Under the pieces are notes generated by a model, which had not been told where the DNA came from, made no database searches, and saw only the letters and a list, made by a program, of their open reading frames with translations. DNA of 64,000 nt from Lingula anatina (Eukaryota; Brachiopoda; Lingulata; Lingulida; Lingulidae): NCBI RefSeq assembly GCF_001039355.2, contig NW_019775679.1:1-64000 (forward strand). Reading direction: 5' to 3'. This document shows, in pieces, positions 12,350 through 23,745 of this stretch. Positions within the stretch are counted from its first letter, which is position 1; each line of letters begins with the position of its first letter. The translations under genes and the position numbers were made by a program.

Positions 12350-13715
12350 TAATCTGACTGTACTTAAAGTCAAATTTTACCACCGTAGAGACCGGTATGC
12401 TTACAATCAGTTCAGTACATATTTGTGCTCCTGACGCTGCTGGGTCCCTGTTGAAACCCTCCACACGTGACAGAAGTGTTGCAGTTTATATTTTCATTTC
12501 CGACAGAAAGCTGTCAATAAAATTGCCTAAAACGTCTGTAACACTGACCGGACAGACCTTTTTGCATAATTATTTTGGACCCTCCTTCACTATAAAACTG
12601 AGCCACACAACAGAGGTCTAATTCCTGCTAAAAAAAAAATGGCTACTTCAGCACACTTTTCCCGCCATGTTGCATTTATTTGACACATGTAGTGTAAATA
12701 TCAGCGACGCCCTGATTGGCTTAAAAACCGGAAGCCCGGGGACATGAACCAATCGTTTACCTTGGCATAAATATTTAGCCGTCGTTTTAAACTTGTAGGC
12801 AGTCATGTGACGCGTACGTGAGAGTACCGTGAAACTTACGAGTTTTCGTGTTTATTTTATTCCGCTTGAACAGTATGATCAGGTATGATCAGTCGGATGC
12901 CCTTAAAGAAATAAAAATATTTTTGGTTTCAATTTTATTTTTCTTTCTTTTGTTGGCCATTTTGAGGTCGGCGGAGGTTGAGAAACAAGTTACTGAAAAA
13001 AAAAACTGCCTAATGTTTCCGAGTTTTCATTAATGCTCAAATATATGTATTGACTCAAAATGACATCAGTCTTTGTTTTACTTTCACGTTTGTTTTATTT
13101 TTAAAATTTTGCTAAAATAACTGTTAACAAAATTCACTGATATAATAGTATATAGTATATTTATAAAAGAGTTTCTTCGATGAAATGTAGTTACTATACA
13201 CAGACTTTCCCTTTTTGAAAACATGCACCAATGGGTAACCATACGCCAAACCTTAGAAAAAGAAAACAAAAGTACAGAAGCGAATACAATGTTACGCAAA
13301 ACATAAACTAAAAAGTTAATTGAAAAGACACGTGGTCGACTCATGGGATACAGTGTACCTTTTACATATTGCCCAGCTATGCGCAAAAGTCGTAGTGAGC
13401 AAATAGTTGTGTTAAAATTGACGACCCAAAAGTAAAGTAGGTATGATTAGCTGTTGATTAACATGAAGTGGTTTCAATAAGTCAGATCCGGTATCAAGCA
13501 ACACGGATTCTTATCATTCTAGGGTCTGACGGACAATATTTTTGAGAACGTAAAACCCTTGATATCTTTAAAATATAATTTTAAAAATTGTAAGAAACGG
13601 ACCATCTGGCATGGGGGACAATCTAGTCCATGACACCGGCACATTTAAACATTGTTTTTTTTTTAAGCGCTACTAGTGTGTATATGGTATAATATTTTTA
13701 CATATATTACTTACC
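12350..13715. other. No gene recognised
   Basis: Only short open frames without family resemblance or convincing splice sites were seen. Confidence 0.4.
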
Positions 13716-13719
13716 TACT

Positions 13720-13748
13720 TCACACTTGGCTCGTTGAATTTACTTCTT
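13720..13748 (-). CDS. Possible short terminal exon of CHHC copy 2
   Basis: After acceptor TGATATTACAG, the G left by the 14040-14243 exon completes a Glu codon. The frame then reads EVNSTSQV and stops at TGA (13720-13722). The phase agrees with the other CHHC gene copies, but the exon is only 29 nt, so chance is a real possibility. Confidence 0.35.
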
Positions 13749-14039
13749 CTGTAATATCAACAATAGCGCACGGCGGATGATTCAAAGTCCTCTCACAACT
13801 ACCTAGTAAAAAAAGTTAAATAGCAATGACACCACTGTCCGTTTTGCAAACATATTTTATAACCGTTTATTGTTGTGCGATATACATATCTAACGCGATC
13901 ATAATTTGATCAAAGCAAATACACCTATTTAGAATATAATTTGACAATTTGCTTAACCCCGAACAGTGTCGGTGCTTTGAAATATCATGTGATAAAATAA
14001 CTTTACAAGTCTTTTATTTTAAAAATAAAGTGCGATTAC

Positions 14040-14243
14040 CAGGCCAAAGCAGATTAACAGCATATATTCCATGTACCCCGGACACCAAGGTAGCTCTTCC
14101 AATAATTTCTTCACATGCTACGACCTCTTCCTGGTTTGGGTGTACGTGTCCCATTTTACATTCCTTCCGATTGTCTAAATCACATTGTACAACTTCTTGA
14201 TATCTTTCATGCTTATGCCTATTCATGCATAGATATTTTGGGT
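14040..14243 (-). CDS. CHHC tandem-motif exon, copy 2
   Basis: The same exon plan as at 5.2 kb: 204 nt, acceptor TGTAATTGCAG, donor CCT G|GTAATC, phase 1 at both ends. The motifs are CMNRHKHERYQEVVQC and CKMGHVHPNQEEVVAC with seven residues between (DLDNRKE). The metal-ligand-like Cys and His positions and the acidic-plus-small pair at positions 12-13 (here EV) are kept. The other residues differ widely from copies 1 and 3, which indicates old divergence with the C/H frame conserved. The tail ends NLLWP. A second acceptor lies about 30 bases upstream (GATATTCAG), so the exon start is not certain. Confidence 0.65.
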
Positions 14244-14663
14244 CTGCAATTACAGGATTTTCAATACTACAAGAGTTTTTCTGAATATCATCGTGCATAC
14301 ATAGATTTTCATGAAGTGAAAATATAAATGTAAAGCCCCCGTCACACTTATGCGGAATCAGCAGGGATCAAGCAGAACCAGCCGGAATGACTAAATTTAA
14401 AAAATTCGTACTACATTCGAGAAGAAATGTCAAATTGATCAAATCTTGTAAAAATGCCGTTGGAATACTCAGAATGCGCTCGAATGTAGTTGAACTAGGA
14501 ATATCAATAATACTGTCAGAATGCAGTCAGAATATTTAGAATACATTTCGAATGCCGCACGAATGTAGTTTGATTGTTTGCTGAAATAGGATCGAGATGC
14601 ATTTGAGTTGCATTCTTGCTCATTCTAGCAGGATTTGAAATGTCTTGCCATTTCTGTTCTGCC

Positions 14664-15592
14664 TACCCTGAGTGCCAGAGCAACGTAAAAGCTAGCTTGT
14701 TAAATATACCTTGTGATGGAGTCGCTTTTACTAAACTCTGACGAACACCGACAATCTGAGGGCGCTCTTCTTAAAAATTTTGCCTGGGGCGCTTCCTCAT
14801 TTGGAAGTCACACGTCACAGCCAATATTCAAGTCATAAGTCTCGTACGTCACAGGTTGGGCCGCCTGGAGCTGCCTTTCCCGCCTTGCGCTGACGTTATC
14901 TCGTGCAGACGAGACAATAAGCGAAGTGGCTGACGCGGAGTTAGAAGTTTGAATTGAAAATATCTTACAGTCGAAGCTTCAGTGCCACAATACAAGCAAC
15001 ATTCTGTATAAAAAACTGATTTTGGTGTAGCCATTGCGCAGCCCTTATAGTGATATCGGGCATCCAGTGTAGCAGTCAAACTTGCCACACGGCAAGCACG
15101 TGTATTGTGTTTATATATATCTCAGGACTAAAAAAATACAAAAACATTGGATATACCTTTTTCTTTTAGAAACATATTATTTATTTCTCACTTTACATAT
15201 CTTAAATACCAGGGGCGGATTTAGGCCGTCTTCTGGGTCTTCCGGAAGACGGTCAGATTTTCAAGTTTACATTGACGGTTATGTATTTTTTTCTGTCGGA
15301 AGACGGTCAAAAACGGAGGATGGATCAACAAAGACTATTTAGAAGACTATCAGAAAATATCTCTGGATCCGCCACTGAATACAGCAAATAAAATTAAATA
15401 AAGCAGAATTAAATCTGTTTTACCTTACATTTTGGTCTAATTACAATCAACTGCAGATTCACTGCGGAGCAGTTCTATTTGATTGACGGAAATCTAACAT
15501 GGCCGCTCTTCGCTAGAGCCTGGTATTGCTGATATGGGTTATATATGAAATCAAGATCGAGCTGGCAATACGGGAATCTAGAACCTAGGGTA
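14664..15592. mobile_element. Middle element of the nest, longer relative of the 12.2 kb copy
   Basis: It starts ACCCTGAGTGCCAGAGC and ends GAATCTAGAACCTAGGGT. Terminal segments of about 60 bp match, inverted, the two halves of the 12228-12346 copy. The interior of about 800 bp has no clear transposase; a minus-strand frame at 14849-15088 has no recognisable family. Confidence 0.65.
15210..15376. mobile_element. Innermost element of the nest, hAT-like MITE
   Basis: Ends CAGGGGCGGATTTAGG and TGGATCCGCCACTG are inverted copies of the common CAGTGGCGGATCC terminus seen in hAT-type MITEs. AATAC occurs on both flanks. The short inner inverted repeat CTTCCGGAAGACGG / GTCGGAAGACGG supports a foldback structure. 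Confidence 0.7.
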
Positions 15593-16159
15593 GTTCTCCC
15601 TCGAATGTGATCAGAATGTTTCGAATGCTGTCGGAACGCCATGAGAATATTTAGAATGCAGTCATAGCGCAGTTAGAATACTATTCAAATACCATTCGAT
15701 AATTTTCCACTTGGAATGCACTTGAAAGTTTTTAACATGAGCAAAACATTCGAAAAGTCCACAAGAATGGGTAAAAATATTGAGAATGCACTCGGAATTT
15801 TAAGAATGCTCTTCGAATAATCAGGAACGCACAAAGAATTGTCTTTCGGACGGCATTCTTACTCATTCCGCCTCTAGTGTGACGGGGGTATGAATTTAAA
15901 GCCAAATACACCCTGGGATATTTGCCTTTAATATGATTTCAAAATACACAGTCATGATATTTGCCTAAAATATGTTTAATACACAATCATTATACTCAAC
16001 TTATTCAACTTCATGAAACCCCATTGGAAAAATTATTTTTATGTGAAGCTTAACAATACCAAAAGAATTCCATTTAGTCTGAAGAAGGTTTATATAACAA
16101 AGTAGAAAATAAATGTGTTCTTAAATAATTCACGCTCTTTAAATTATATCAGTGTATTA

Positions 16160-17437
16160 ATTTCAAACCCCATATCACCGCATGTGCATGTAGCAGAAAA
16201 TATTTTTCTTTTCTGGCTTAAACCAAAGACATTATGTGGTACACGGTTTGTAATAACTTAACTTTCATGTGGAATCCATGCCCTTCGGCACGAATTAATG
16301 ATGTAATACTCAATTTTGATGTACAGTTTTTTACATTATCATTAAAATGTTGAACACCAAACTTACAATGTCCAAATACAGTGGAAGGCGTCCAAGTTCT
16401 GCCCTTCAAGCATTACTGCTGGAAGTTTTTCTTAAACCTAGTGTCCATTTACACATTTTTAAATGTATCTGTTCGAATGGCATCTTATTCAATTTGTGTA
16501 GTGTCATTTTTTTGTCTATAAATATCTCTTGTGCCCAAACCTCACAGCCATATAGCAGGATTGGTTTAATCATTTGGTCGAGAAGTTTCATGGTTAGTAG
16601 GGGTGAAGAAATTTCTTGAGAATTTAGCATCCCTTTTAATGAAAACAAAGCTTTGAGGGCCTTTTGTTTGAGGTTTTCCATTGTCTGTTTTAAGGATCCT
16701 GTGTTTGTAAAAATTATTCCCAAGTATGAGAACTGCTTAACTGTTTCTATAGGTCTGTTATTTATGGTAAACGTATGTGGGTTAATTTTCCCAAGCTTAT
16801 TGAATACCATAACTTTAGATTTATTTTCATTTACCTTCAATTTCCACTTCAGACAGTAGTTTTCAAGTTTGTTAAGTAGGGTCTGTAGTCCTTCTTCTGT
16901 TTGTGAGAGTAAGAATAGGCCGTCAGCGTATAGTATGTGAGGTATCATTTATGTGAAGTTCACTTTTTATGTCATCTATGAAAATGTTGAAAAGTACTGG
17001 ACTAAGGTTATCACCTTGCCGTATGCCAATTTTGGACAAAAATGGTTCAGTAAAACCAGTGTGAACCGAGTCTTGTATTATTGTACATGAACTTTATGGG
17101 TTTGTATATTTTGCCTCTGATACCTTGTCTCAGGAGTTTTATAAACAGACCTTTATGCCAGACTGTATCAAAGGCTTTACGAAGATCGACAAAGCAGGTA
17201 TAGAGGCGTTTATTTTTGTTTAAATATTTGTTTATGACAGATTTTAGGGTAAATATATGATCTGTTGTGCGATACCCAGGTCTGAACCCAGCATGTTCTT
17301 CACTTAGCTTTTGATTTGTTTCTATGAATTGAGTGATTCTATTTGTCAGTATAGAATTGAAAAGTTTCCCTAAACAGCTTGTTATGCATAGGCCTCTATA
17401 ATTTGATGGGTCAGTTCGATCTCCAGATCGACCTAAC
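16160..17437 (-). pseudogene. Dead non-LTR retrotransposon reverse transcriptase fragment
   Basis: Read on the minus strand, the RT domain is clear in three frames. Motif A is FVDLRKAFDTVWH, preceded by EEHAGFRPGYRTTDHIFTL and SNYRGLCITSCLGKLF. Motif B is GIRQGDNLSPVLFNIFI. Motif C is LYADG in place of the active YADD. The thumb and post-RT region follow (KVMVFNKLGK to LLYGCEVWA). At least two frameshifts and a stop separate the pieces, the second catalytic Asp of motif C is Gly, and the endonuclease half is missing. It most resembles CR1/Jockey-group LINEs; the exact clade is not assigned. Its 5' edge abuts the 135-bp repeat at 17438. Confidence 0.88.
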
Positions 17438-17440
17438 TAT

Positions 17441-17575
17441 TAATAGTTCACCGCATGCAAACTGTTATGCTTAGATCCATCTGGATATATTTATAATTGA
17501 ACGAATATGTAAATGACATGTATTCAAATTTATACTATCAGCATTAATTAATGGTTCACCACATATATCTCCCTT
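17441..17575. repeat. Direct repeat, left copy (about 135 bp)
   Basis: The sequence from ACTATTAATAGTTCACC to TTAATGGTTCACCAC recurs in the same orientation at 19483-19616 with only a few differences. The pair flanks the 324-residue ORF. Confidence 0.8.
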
Positions 17576-18087
17576 TTTTACCGAAAAAAAATTAAGGAAC
17601 CTATTTTTTAAACCTATCACTGACACCTATTTATACACTGTAATTGATAGAATGTTAAGCTATAATACAAAGTACATGAACATCTTCTAATCAAATTTAC
17701 CTAATATTTAACAGTTTCAACAATAATAAAACAATTATAGCTTCACATAAGCATTAAAGGACTTTTAAACATACTTTAGCTTTGCATAGACATCCACACC
17801 AATTTAAATATAATTATAAGACTGCTTTACAAATTTTACTCAAATCAAATCAATATTTAGGACACATTTAACCTAAGAACTTATATTTCACAAAGAGTAT
17901 GCATTAAAATAAATCAGATGCAAATAAAGAAAAATGTGACATTCAATAATTAACAGATTTTATGAAAAACAATCTTTGGACAATTTACTAACCTTATTGA
18001 AAAAAATTCCAGTGAAGTGGATATCTCCATTTTTTTATACATTGATTGAAAGAAAAACATAATTATTAAAAATTACTCATGGGCAAC

Positions 18088-19062
18088 TTATCTCATTAAA
18101 AAAAAAAGCCTAATTTTGCAGTGAGATGGGTACCTCCATTTCTCTATACCTTTCAGATGAGGTTTTTCAGTTCTTTCTAACACATCAAGCAAGTCATCTG
18201 TTTTCTTCTCTTGTTTTTCATTTCTATCTTTATCCTTGTAATAACTATCTTTATCCTTGTAATAAGCAAGTATATTCAAATTCACCATATCATTGTCCCT
18301 TTCCTCAGTATGTAACTCAATCATTTCCTTCACTTGTTCGTTATTTTCTCCATTGTCCTCATGGTAACACACAGTTTCAATCAGTTTGTTCTTATTGGTG
18401 GCCATTTCTTCAACAAGCAGCATTTCAACATCAGGTGTTTTCATCATCTTATCACAGGGGAACTTCATCATCTCATCATCAGTAGACTTCAACAGTTCAG
18501 CATTACTGGGCGACAACCCCTCTTCATCAGGGAACTGCAACATTTCTGCATCTGGTGAATTTAATACATCAGAATCACCACTGGTCAAAAGAGGTTTCAA
18601 AATCTCAAATTTGAGAGATTTTGCTTTGTCAGCAATGTCACTGACCACATCATCGTTGCCTCCATCGGGGAGCTGCAACATTTCTGCACCAGGGAATTCT
18701 TCTTTTAGAGATTTGTTAGCAACACCGCTGATCACAACCTCATTGCTCTGGATCCTCTCTCTAACTTCTTTCCCTATTTCAGTCTCTTCATCACAGCTGT
18801 CCTCACCCACTGCGCTTCTCTGCCCCACTTCTATCTGAATGCTGCTTGTCATTGCTTCGAAAGATAGTTTGTTTCCGTTGTCATACTCTGTTGTTTCTTC
18901 TTTCATTACTTCCCACAAATTTGCGAGGGAATTTGACAATAAAAGTGCATCTTCTTTGCTTGTTTCCTGCGTCTTCAGAACACTACTGATTCCACCCAGA
19001 CAATCTAACAGCCTGCTGTAGATGTCTGGGTCTTCATACTGGTCCTTGTCTTCATACAGCAT
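18088..19062 (-). CDS. 324-aa acidic protein with internal repeats, unrecognised
   Basis: An uninterrupted minus-strand frame with a plausible start (ATG preceded by TAGTCAAG). The product is strongly acidic with Lys-rich patches and has no signal peptide or membrane segment. Between about residues 120 and 220 it carries at least five degenerate repeats of the type EM(L/M)(Q/K)xPD: AEMLQLPDG, AEMLQFPDEE, AELLKSTDDE, MMKFPCDK, MMKTPDVEML. A short duplication (YYKDKD twice) follows. Near the 3' end a donor-like AG|GTACCC could end an exon before the frame's own stop. I recognise no family. It lies between direct repeats at 17.4 and 19.5 kb, and a 41-bp piece of it recurs inverted at 20.0 and 20.5 kb, so it may be carried on a mobile unit or be a retrocopy. 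Confidence 0.5.
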   Translation of the reverse strand: MLYEDKDQYEDPDIYSRLLDCLGGISSVLKTQETSKEDALLLSNSLANLWEVMKEETTEYDNGNKLSFEAMTSSIQIEVGQRSAVGEDSCDEETEIGKEVRERIQSNEVVISGVANKSLKEEFPGAEMLQLPDGGNDDVVSDIADKAKSLKFEILKPLLTSGDSDVLNSPDAEMLQFPDEEGLSPSNAELLKSTDDEMMKFPCDKMMKTPDVEMLLVEEMATNKNKLIETVCYHEDNGENNEQVKEMIELHTEERDNDMVNLNILAYYKDKDSYYKDKDRNEKQEKKTDDLLDVLERTEKPHLKGIEKWRYPSHCKIRLFFLMR

Positions 19063-19482
19063 CTTGACTATAAACTGCCTTTCTGTCTCAGCTGCTTAAG
19101 GTGAAACCTGGGAGCTCGCCATTTGTAATAACCAGTCGGTGGTTATACACTTGTTCTTAGAGTTACTTTTTCACCAATAAGTCAACTGAGACAGGCAGGC
19201 ATAGTTTTCTGCTACATGATCTATTCAACCGACTGCAGTCTCTGCTCTCTCTTCATCTCTCTCTGTGGTATTTATAACTATCTCTGTGTCTCTCTCTCAG
19301 ACTATTAGTCTCCCTCTCTGTGGCTCAGTCACTGCTTTTATACGTGAACTTAATTTACATTTTAAATTAACTTCTATTACTGACATGCGACATGCCATGC
19401 CTTAAGGCCTTAAATTTTAATTGTGGATATAATATGCATTAACGAATATGTAAATCACATATATGGAAATTAGCTCTCAATA

Positions 19483-19616
19483 CTATTAATAGTTCACCAC
19501 ATGCAAACTGTCATGCTTAGATCCATCTGGATATATTTGTAATTGAACGAATATGTAAATGACATGTATTCAAATTTATACTATCAGCACTAATTAATGG
19601 TTCACCACAATATATA
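19483..19616. repeat. Direct repeat, right copy (about 135 bp)
   Basis: Partner of the repeat at 17441-17575, same orientation, a handful of substitutions. It could be a solo dispersed repeat that happens to flank, or the terminal repeats of a 2.2 kb unit. Confidence 0.8.
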
Positions 19617-20145
19617 TTCCCAACTAGACTAGTTATAGATCTCCCCGGGTTTTTCAAACGGTAGATATAATTAGGCCTATTTAATGGAGTATAATGTTAT
19701 GATGTTAAACACCAAAACCCAGTATTTGTGCAGGGAAGTACAAATCATACAATTTTCAAGTGAAAACAAAGCACTATCAAAAAATCCTGTATTGTTTCTC
19801 AACATATTTAGCAGCTGGACCTCAGTTTTCATCCTAAATGGAATTCTATCACTACAGGCTCCAGAACTTTTCCAGAGAAGAATCTCATCTCAGTTTTTGT
19901 ACTGAATGGCAATCTGCCCTGTGACACACACACGCACATGCATACATATACATCTATAAGAAATATATATTTAGTAGATTTTTTAAATATGATCTATTTC
20001 AACTTTTCAGTAGTGTTCTGAAGACGCAGGAAACAAGCAAAGAAGATGGCGAGAGACAGTTTGAGTGAGAGGGAAGGAGAGGAGAGAGAGTATGATAGGG
20101 AGAGAGAGAAAGAGAGAGACGTGAAAAAAAAAAAACTCTGAAAAT

Positions 20146-20285
20146 TTAAGAAAAGCAGTTACTTTCAGATAATTTTTTCAAACTAGGCTCACCAGGTTTT
20201 GAACGTTTCCCAAATAGCCACAAAGACTTTAATTTGCCTTCTTCTTCAGCAGCAGCGTCCTCATTGTTTGGAGTTTCTCTTGGAT
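20146..20285 (-). CDS. DPRETP-type terminal exon, copy a
   Basis: Acceptor TTTTACAG, then a 140-nt frame to TAA. With a G carried from an upstream exon it reads DPRETPNNEDAAAEEE and continues as a basic tail (KLKSLWLFGKRSKPGEPSLK) with a Cys near the end. The same phase and length (140 nt) as the exons ending at 20636 and 23606 argue that it is a real exon family. A donor-like CCT G|GTGAGC lies inside. No CHHC exon lies directly upstream; the nearest is at 25.3 kb. Confidence 0.5.
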
Positions 20286-20635
20286 CTGTAAAATGGTTCA
20301 CTATTAGGGAAATTATTTGATAAAATTTCAAAAACTCGGCTGATCATATCTGTGATTTTACTGACGATCATAAATTATTTTTGATACAAGACATAATGGC
20401 AATCTGCCCTGTGACACACACACACGCACATGCATACATATACATCTATAAGAAATATATATTTAGTAGATTTTTTAAATATGATCTATTTCAACTTTTC
20501 AGTAGTGTTCTGAAGGCGCAGGAAACAAGCAAAGAAGATGGCGAGAGACAGTTTGAGTGAGAGGGAAGGAGAGGAGAGAGAGTATGATAGGGAGAGAGAG
20601 AAAGAGAGAGACGTGAAAAAAAAAACTCTGAAAAT

Positions 20636-20775
20636 TTAAGAAAAGCAGTTACTTTCAGATAATTTTTTCAAACTAGGCTCACCAGGTTTTGAACGTTTCC
20701 AAAATGGCCACAAAGACTTTAATTTGTCTTTTTCTTCAGCAGCAGCGTCCTCATTGTTTGGAGTTTCTCTTGGAT
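20636..20775 (-). CDS. DPRETP-type terminal exon, copy b
   Basis: Tandem duplicate of copy a with the same acceptor, frame and stop and only a few amino-acid changes (for example EEK for EEE, LWPFWK for LWLFGK). It is a candidate alternative 3' exon. Confidence 0.5.
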
Positions 20776-20884
20776 CTGTAAAATGGTTCACTATTAGGGA
20801 AATTATTTGATAAAATTTCAAAAACTCGGCTGATCATATCTGTGATTTTACTGACGATAATAAATTATTGTTGATACAAGACAA

Positions 20885-21115
20885 CCAAATATATAACTTG
20901 TTGTTACCAGTGACACACCAACGTGGCTTTAACAATATCCCTTAGCCGGAGTTGGATCTACGAATCAAGGACACTTTGGGGATTTACCAGTAAAAGTTTG
21001 AATAGAGTTCCTGTTTAGAATTGGCCTTTGCTTTCGAAATCTTGCCTCTTATTTTCTCAAATCAATATATAAAAACCCGTTTCACTCATAGCTATGTTTC
21101 TTGTAAGCCATGATA
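20885..21115. repeat. Truncated copy of the 23.8 / 26.5 kb duplicated segment
   Basis: It shares AACTTGTTGTTAC and then CAGTGACACACCAACGTGGC through TTGAATAGAGTTCCTGTTTAG with 24.7-24.8 kb. About 790 bp present in the longer copy between these two points is missing here. Confidence 0.75.
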
Positions 21116-21612
21116 TTGACATTGACTAATTTTGCTCTTATTGCCAAGTGCGTACTGCCACATGCAATTAGGTCACATATCAGAGCATCTATTTTGCACT
21201 AATATGAAACAAAACTCGTCCTTCATGTCCAAAGGCAAATGACAATGAGCTATGGAAGCAAATTAATAACATTGTGGGAGAGAATTATGAATTTGTTGGA
21301 ACGTATTGATTAAATTGTGGGAATGAATTAATTCCGTTGTGTAAACACATAACTGAATTATGGGGACAAAATATTTATTTGTGGTAACGAGTTATCAATT
21401 TGTCGGAACCAATTATTTAATTGTGGAAACGAATAATGTAATTGTAGAAACAAATTAAAAACAATTTTCAGGAGGGCCATTTTGGGCCACCGTAAATACA
21501 TGTCTGCTATTCAAAATTAAAAATATCATTTTTCTAGCTGAATATTTTCAATTTTAATGAATGAAAAACCTCGATTTCTTTAAAATGAACAAATTCATCT
21601 TATATCAAAGAC

Positions 21613-22933
21613 GGTGTGAAAGGAATGCCTGTCCTTAGGACCTTCGTTCCTGGGAAAACATGTCTTATGGAAAAGCGTTCCTTGGGATGTACTGTCCTAC
21701 CGAGACCTAGATTCCCTGCTGTATTTTAACGCTTCTACATGAGGATAACGTATTCCTGTCGGACATAATTTCCTCTCACATATACACAGGAACGCAAGTC
21801 CTACATATTTAATGTCCGTACAAGTATTATAAAACATTGCATGTCCGTATAATTATTATAAACACGAAGGGATAGGTATCGGTAATTTTCGGACGGTCTG
21901 CATCAGCGTCCACACAGGCTGATGGGTAAGGCGTCTAGATTGAAGAAGCGAGACCAGGAGGATTTGGCAGGTGAGTTCGTAACTCAGGTAGAACTAAATT
22001 TCTCCATCCTCTTCTCCACTTTATGTTTCCATCTGAACCATACTTTCTGCCAATCTTTTAAATACTATTAACGCCTTTTTAAAAATTTTTTAAACAAAAA
22101 TATATACTATAGACTTGTTTAAGGCACAATTGATATTATTTTGGTGAGTAAAAAACTCTCATTTAAATACTTTTGTGCAAGAGAAGAATAATTTTAAAGA
22201 TTATCTGTGAGTTTTGATTAGATAATTCTGTAGAAAAGTCATCAAGAGAGCCTATCTGAGGTCGTGGCTACATTTGATTGGATAAGCAGTGGAGCCTCTA
22301 CTACATGTATATACATGAATATAAGAAGAGCACATGCTTTCCACTTTCACCTGACAATAGAAAGAATGGGGAAGACCAAAACAAGGGCAAAAAAAAAAAA
22401 AAAAAAAAAAAGGACTGTCGAGGGGGTATCTTGAAAGGAGCAGTAAACGGAGCCAATTTGAAATTATATGTAAAGTGATATGAATCGATTGAATCAAATG
22501 AAGTAAACACTAGTAATAAAATTAATTTTTTAATACAATTTTGTTATTCTTGGTTCTTTATTCTCTCTTTTATATATTTAATTTAGGTGGTTTGGGTATT
22601 CTTTTTTCTTTCTTTGTTTTTAATAAAGAAAGTTAACTGAATAAATTCTGTCTATATATAATTTTAAAAAACATAATCGAATTATAAACCTAATAGATTA
22701 CTCATTCTTCACCAACAATATAAGCACAAAGCAAAGTCAGGGGACATCAATATCTAGTTTACTTGGGAAAATATGTACGACTAGGACATCGATGCCTGTC
22801 TCTAGGACGGAAAACACAAAGTAAAATTTGTCCAGTGGACTTCTAGTCCAAGGAAGATATGTTCCCGGACATGTATTCCTAGGAATATATGACCTACGGA
22901 CATGCATTACGGTGGACATCCATTCCTTTCACA
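21613..22933. mobile_element. Candidate foldback element with degenerate arms, 1.3 kb
   Basis: The ends GTGAAAGGAATG..TGTCC and GGACAT..CATTCCTTTCAC are inverted. Both arms are built of repeated GGACAT / TTCCTAGGA-like words over 150-200 bp. The interior is AT-rich with a 29-base poly-A at about 22390-22418 and no transposase. It separates the 20 kb and 23 kb duplicated blocks. Confidence 0.5.
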
Positions 22934-23310
22934 ACGACATTATGAAAATTGTCACCCATTTTGCATTTTTGCTAGCTGAGGAATCATCATTGATAGATTG
23001 GCAACTGTCCCAGGACAGATTGTGATCGTTGACTGTCCTAGGACAATTATTGGCCTTTGTCCTCAATCGCAATCTGCCCTGTGACACACCCACACAAATA
23101 TACAAATATACAGAAGTTTTTTTTCAAATATTATTTATTTCAACTTTTTTAGAGAGAGAGACAGTTTGAGTGAGAGAGGAGAGAAGAGGAGAGAGAGTAT
23201 GAGAGGGAAAGGGAGAAAGAGAGATATGAAAGAAAAGAGAAACAGGCTGAAATTGTATACATGTATTATGTCAGAGTAAGAAAGGGAGTTTCTATCAGAT
23301 ATCAATTACT

Positions 23311-23432
23311 TCAAACTAGGCTCACTAAGATTACAAAGTATCGGATATTACCATGCACTGGGGCTTCTAAACGTCCATGTTCGTCTTGATTGAGAGCAGC
23401 ATCCCCATTTTTTGGCGGAGTTTCTCTTGGAT
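23311..23432 (-). CDS. DPRETP-type terminal exon, copy c
   Basis: Acceptor TTTACAG, then (with a carried G) DPRETPPKNGDAALNQ and onward to a TGA at 23311-23313. A donor-like CAT G|GTAATA lies inside, so it could also be an internal exon. It is paired with the near-identical copy d. Confidence 0.45.
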
Positions 23433-23605
23433 CTGTAAATTGGCAAACCAAAAATCATCATTGATTGATTGGCAACTGTCCCAGGACAGATTGTGATCGT
23501 TGACTGTCCTAGGACAATTATTGGCCTTTGTCCTCAATCGCAATCTGCCCTGTGACACACCCACACAAACACACCAATATACAGAAGATTTTTTTCAAAT
23601 ATTAT

Positions 23606-23745
23606 TTATTTCAACTTTTTTAGACAAACTAGGCTCACTAAGATTACAAAGTATCGGATATTACCATGCACTGGGGCTTCTAGACTTCCATGTTCGTCTT
23701 GATTGAGAGCAGCATCCCCATTGTTTGGCGGAGTTCCTCTTGGAT
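23606..23745 (-). CDS. DPRGTP-type terminal exon, copy d
   Basis: A 140-nt frame after acceptor TTTACAG: DPRGTPPNNGDAALNQ and on to a TAA. It is the closest terminal exon downstream of the intact CHHC exon at 25319-25525, and the phases match (V G|AT). The predicted junction is EIAV-DPRGTP. The short hydrophobic end (YFVILVSLV) differs from the charged ends of copies a and b. Confidence 0.55.

Larger units (their letters stand above)
14335..15888. mobile_element. Outer element of a three-level transposon nest
   Basis: Inverted ends CCCCCGTCACACT at 14335 and AGTGTGACGGGGG at about 15888. The arms are filled with degenerate repeats of GAATGC / AGAATAT words (14400-14660 and 15600-15850), typical of an old foldback MITE. 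It is interrupted by the 14.66-15.59 kb element. Confidence 0.75.
19906..20884. repeat. Recent tandem duplication, unit about 490 bp
   Basis: Units 19906-20396 and 20397-20884 are nearly identical, differing by small indels and a few substitutions. Each holds a (CA)n start, a 41-bp insert shared with the 18-19 kb ORF, a GA-rich tract, and one minus-strand DPRETP terminal exon. Confidence 0.9.
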
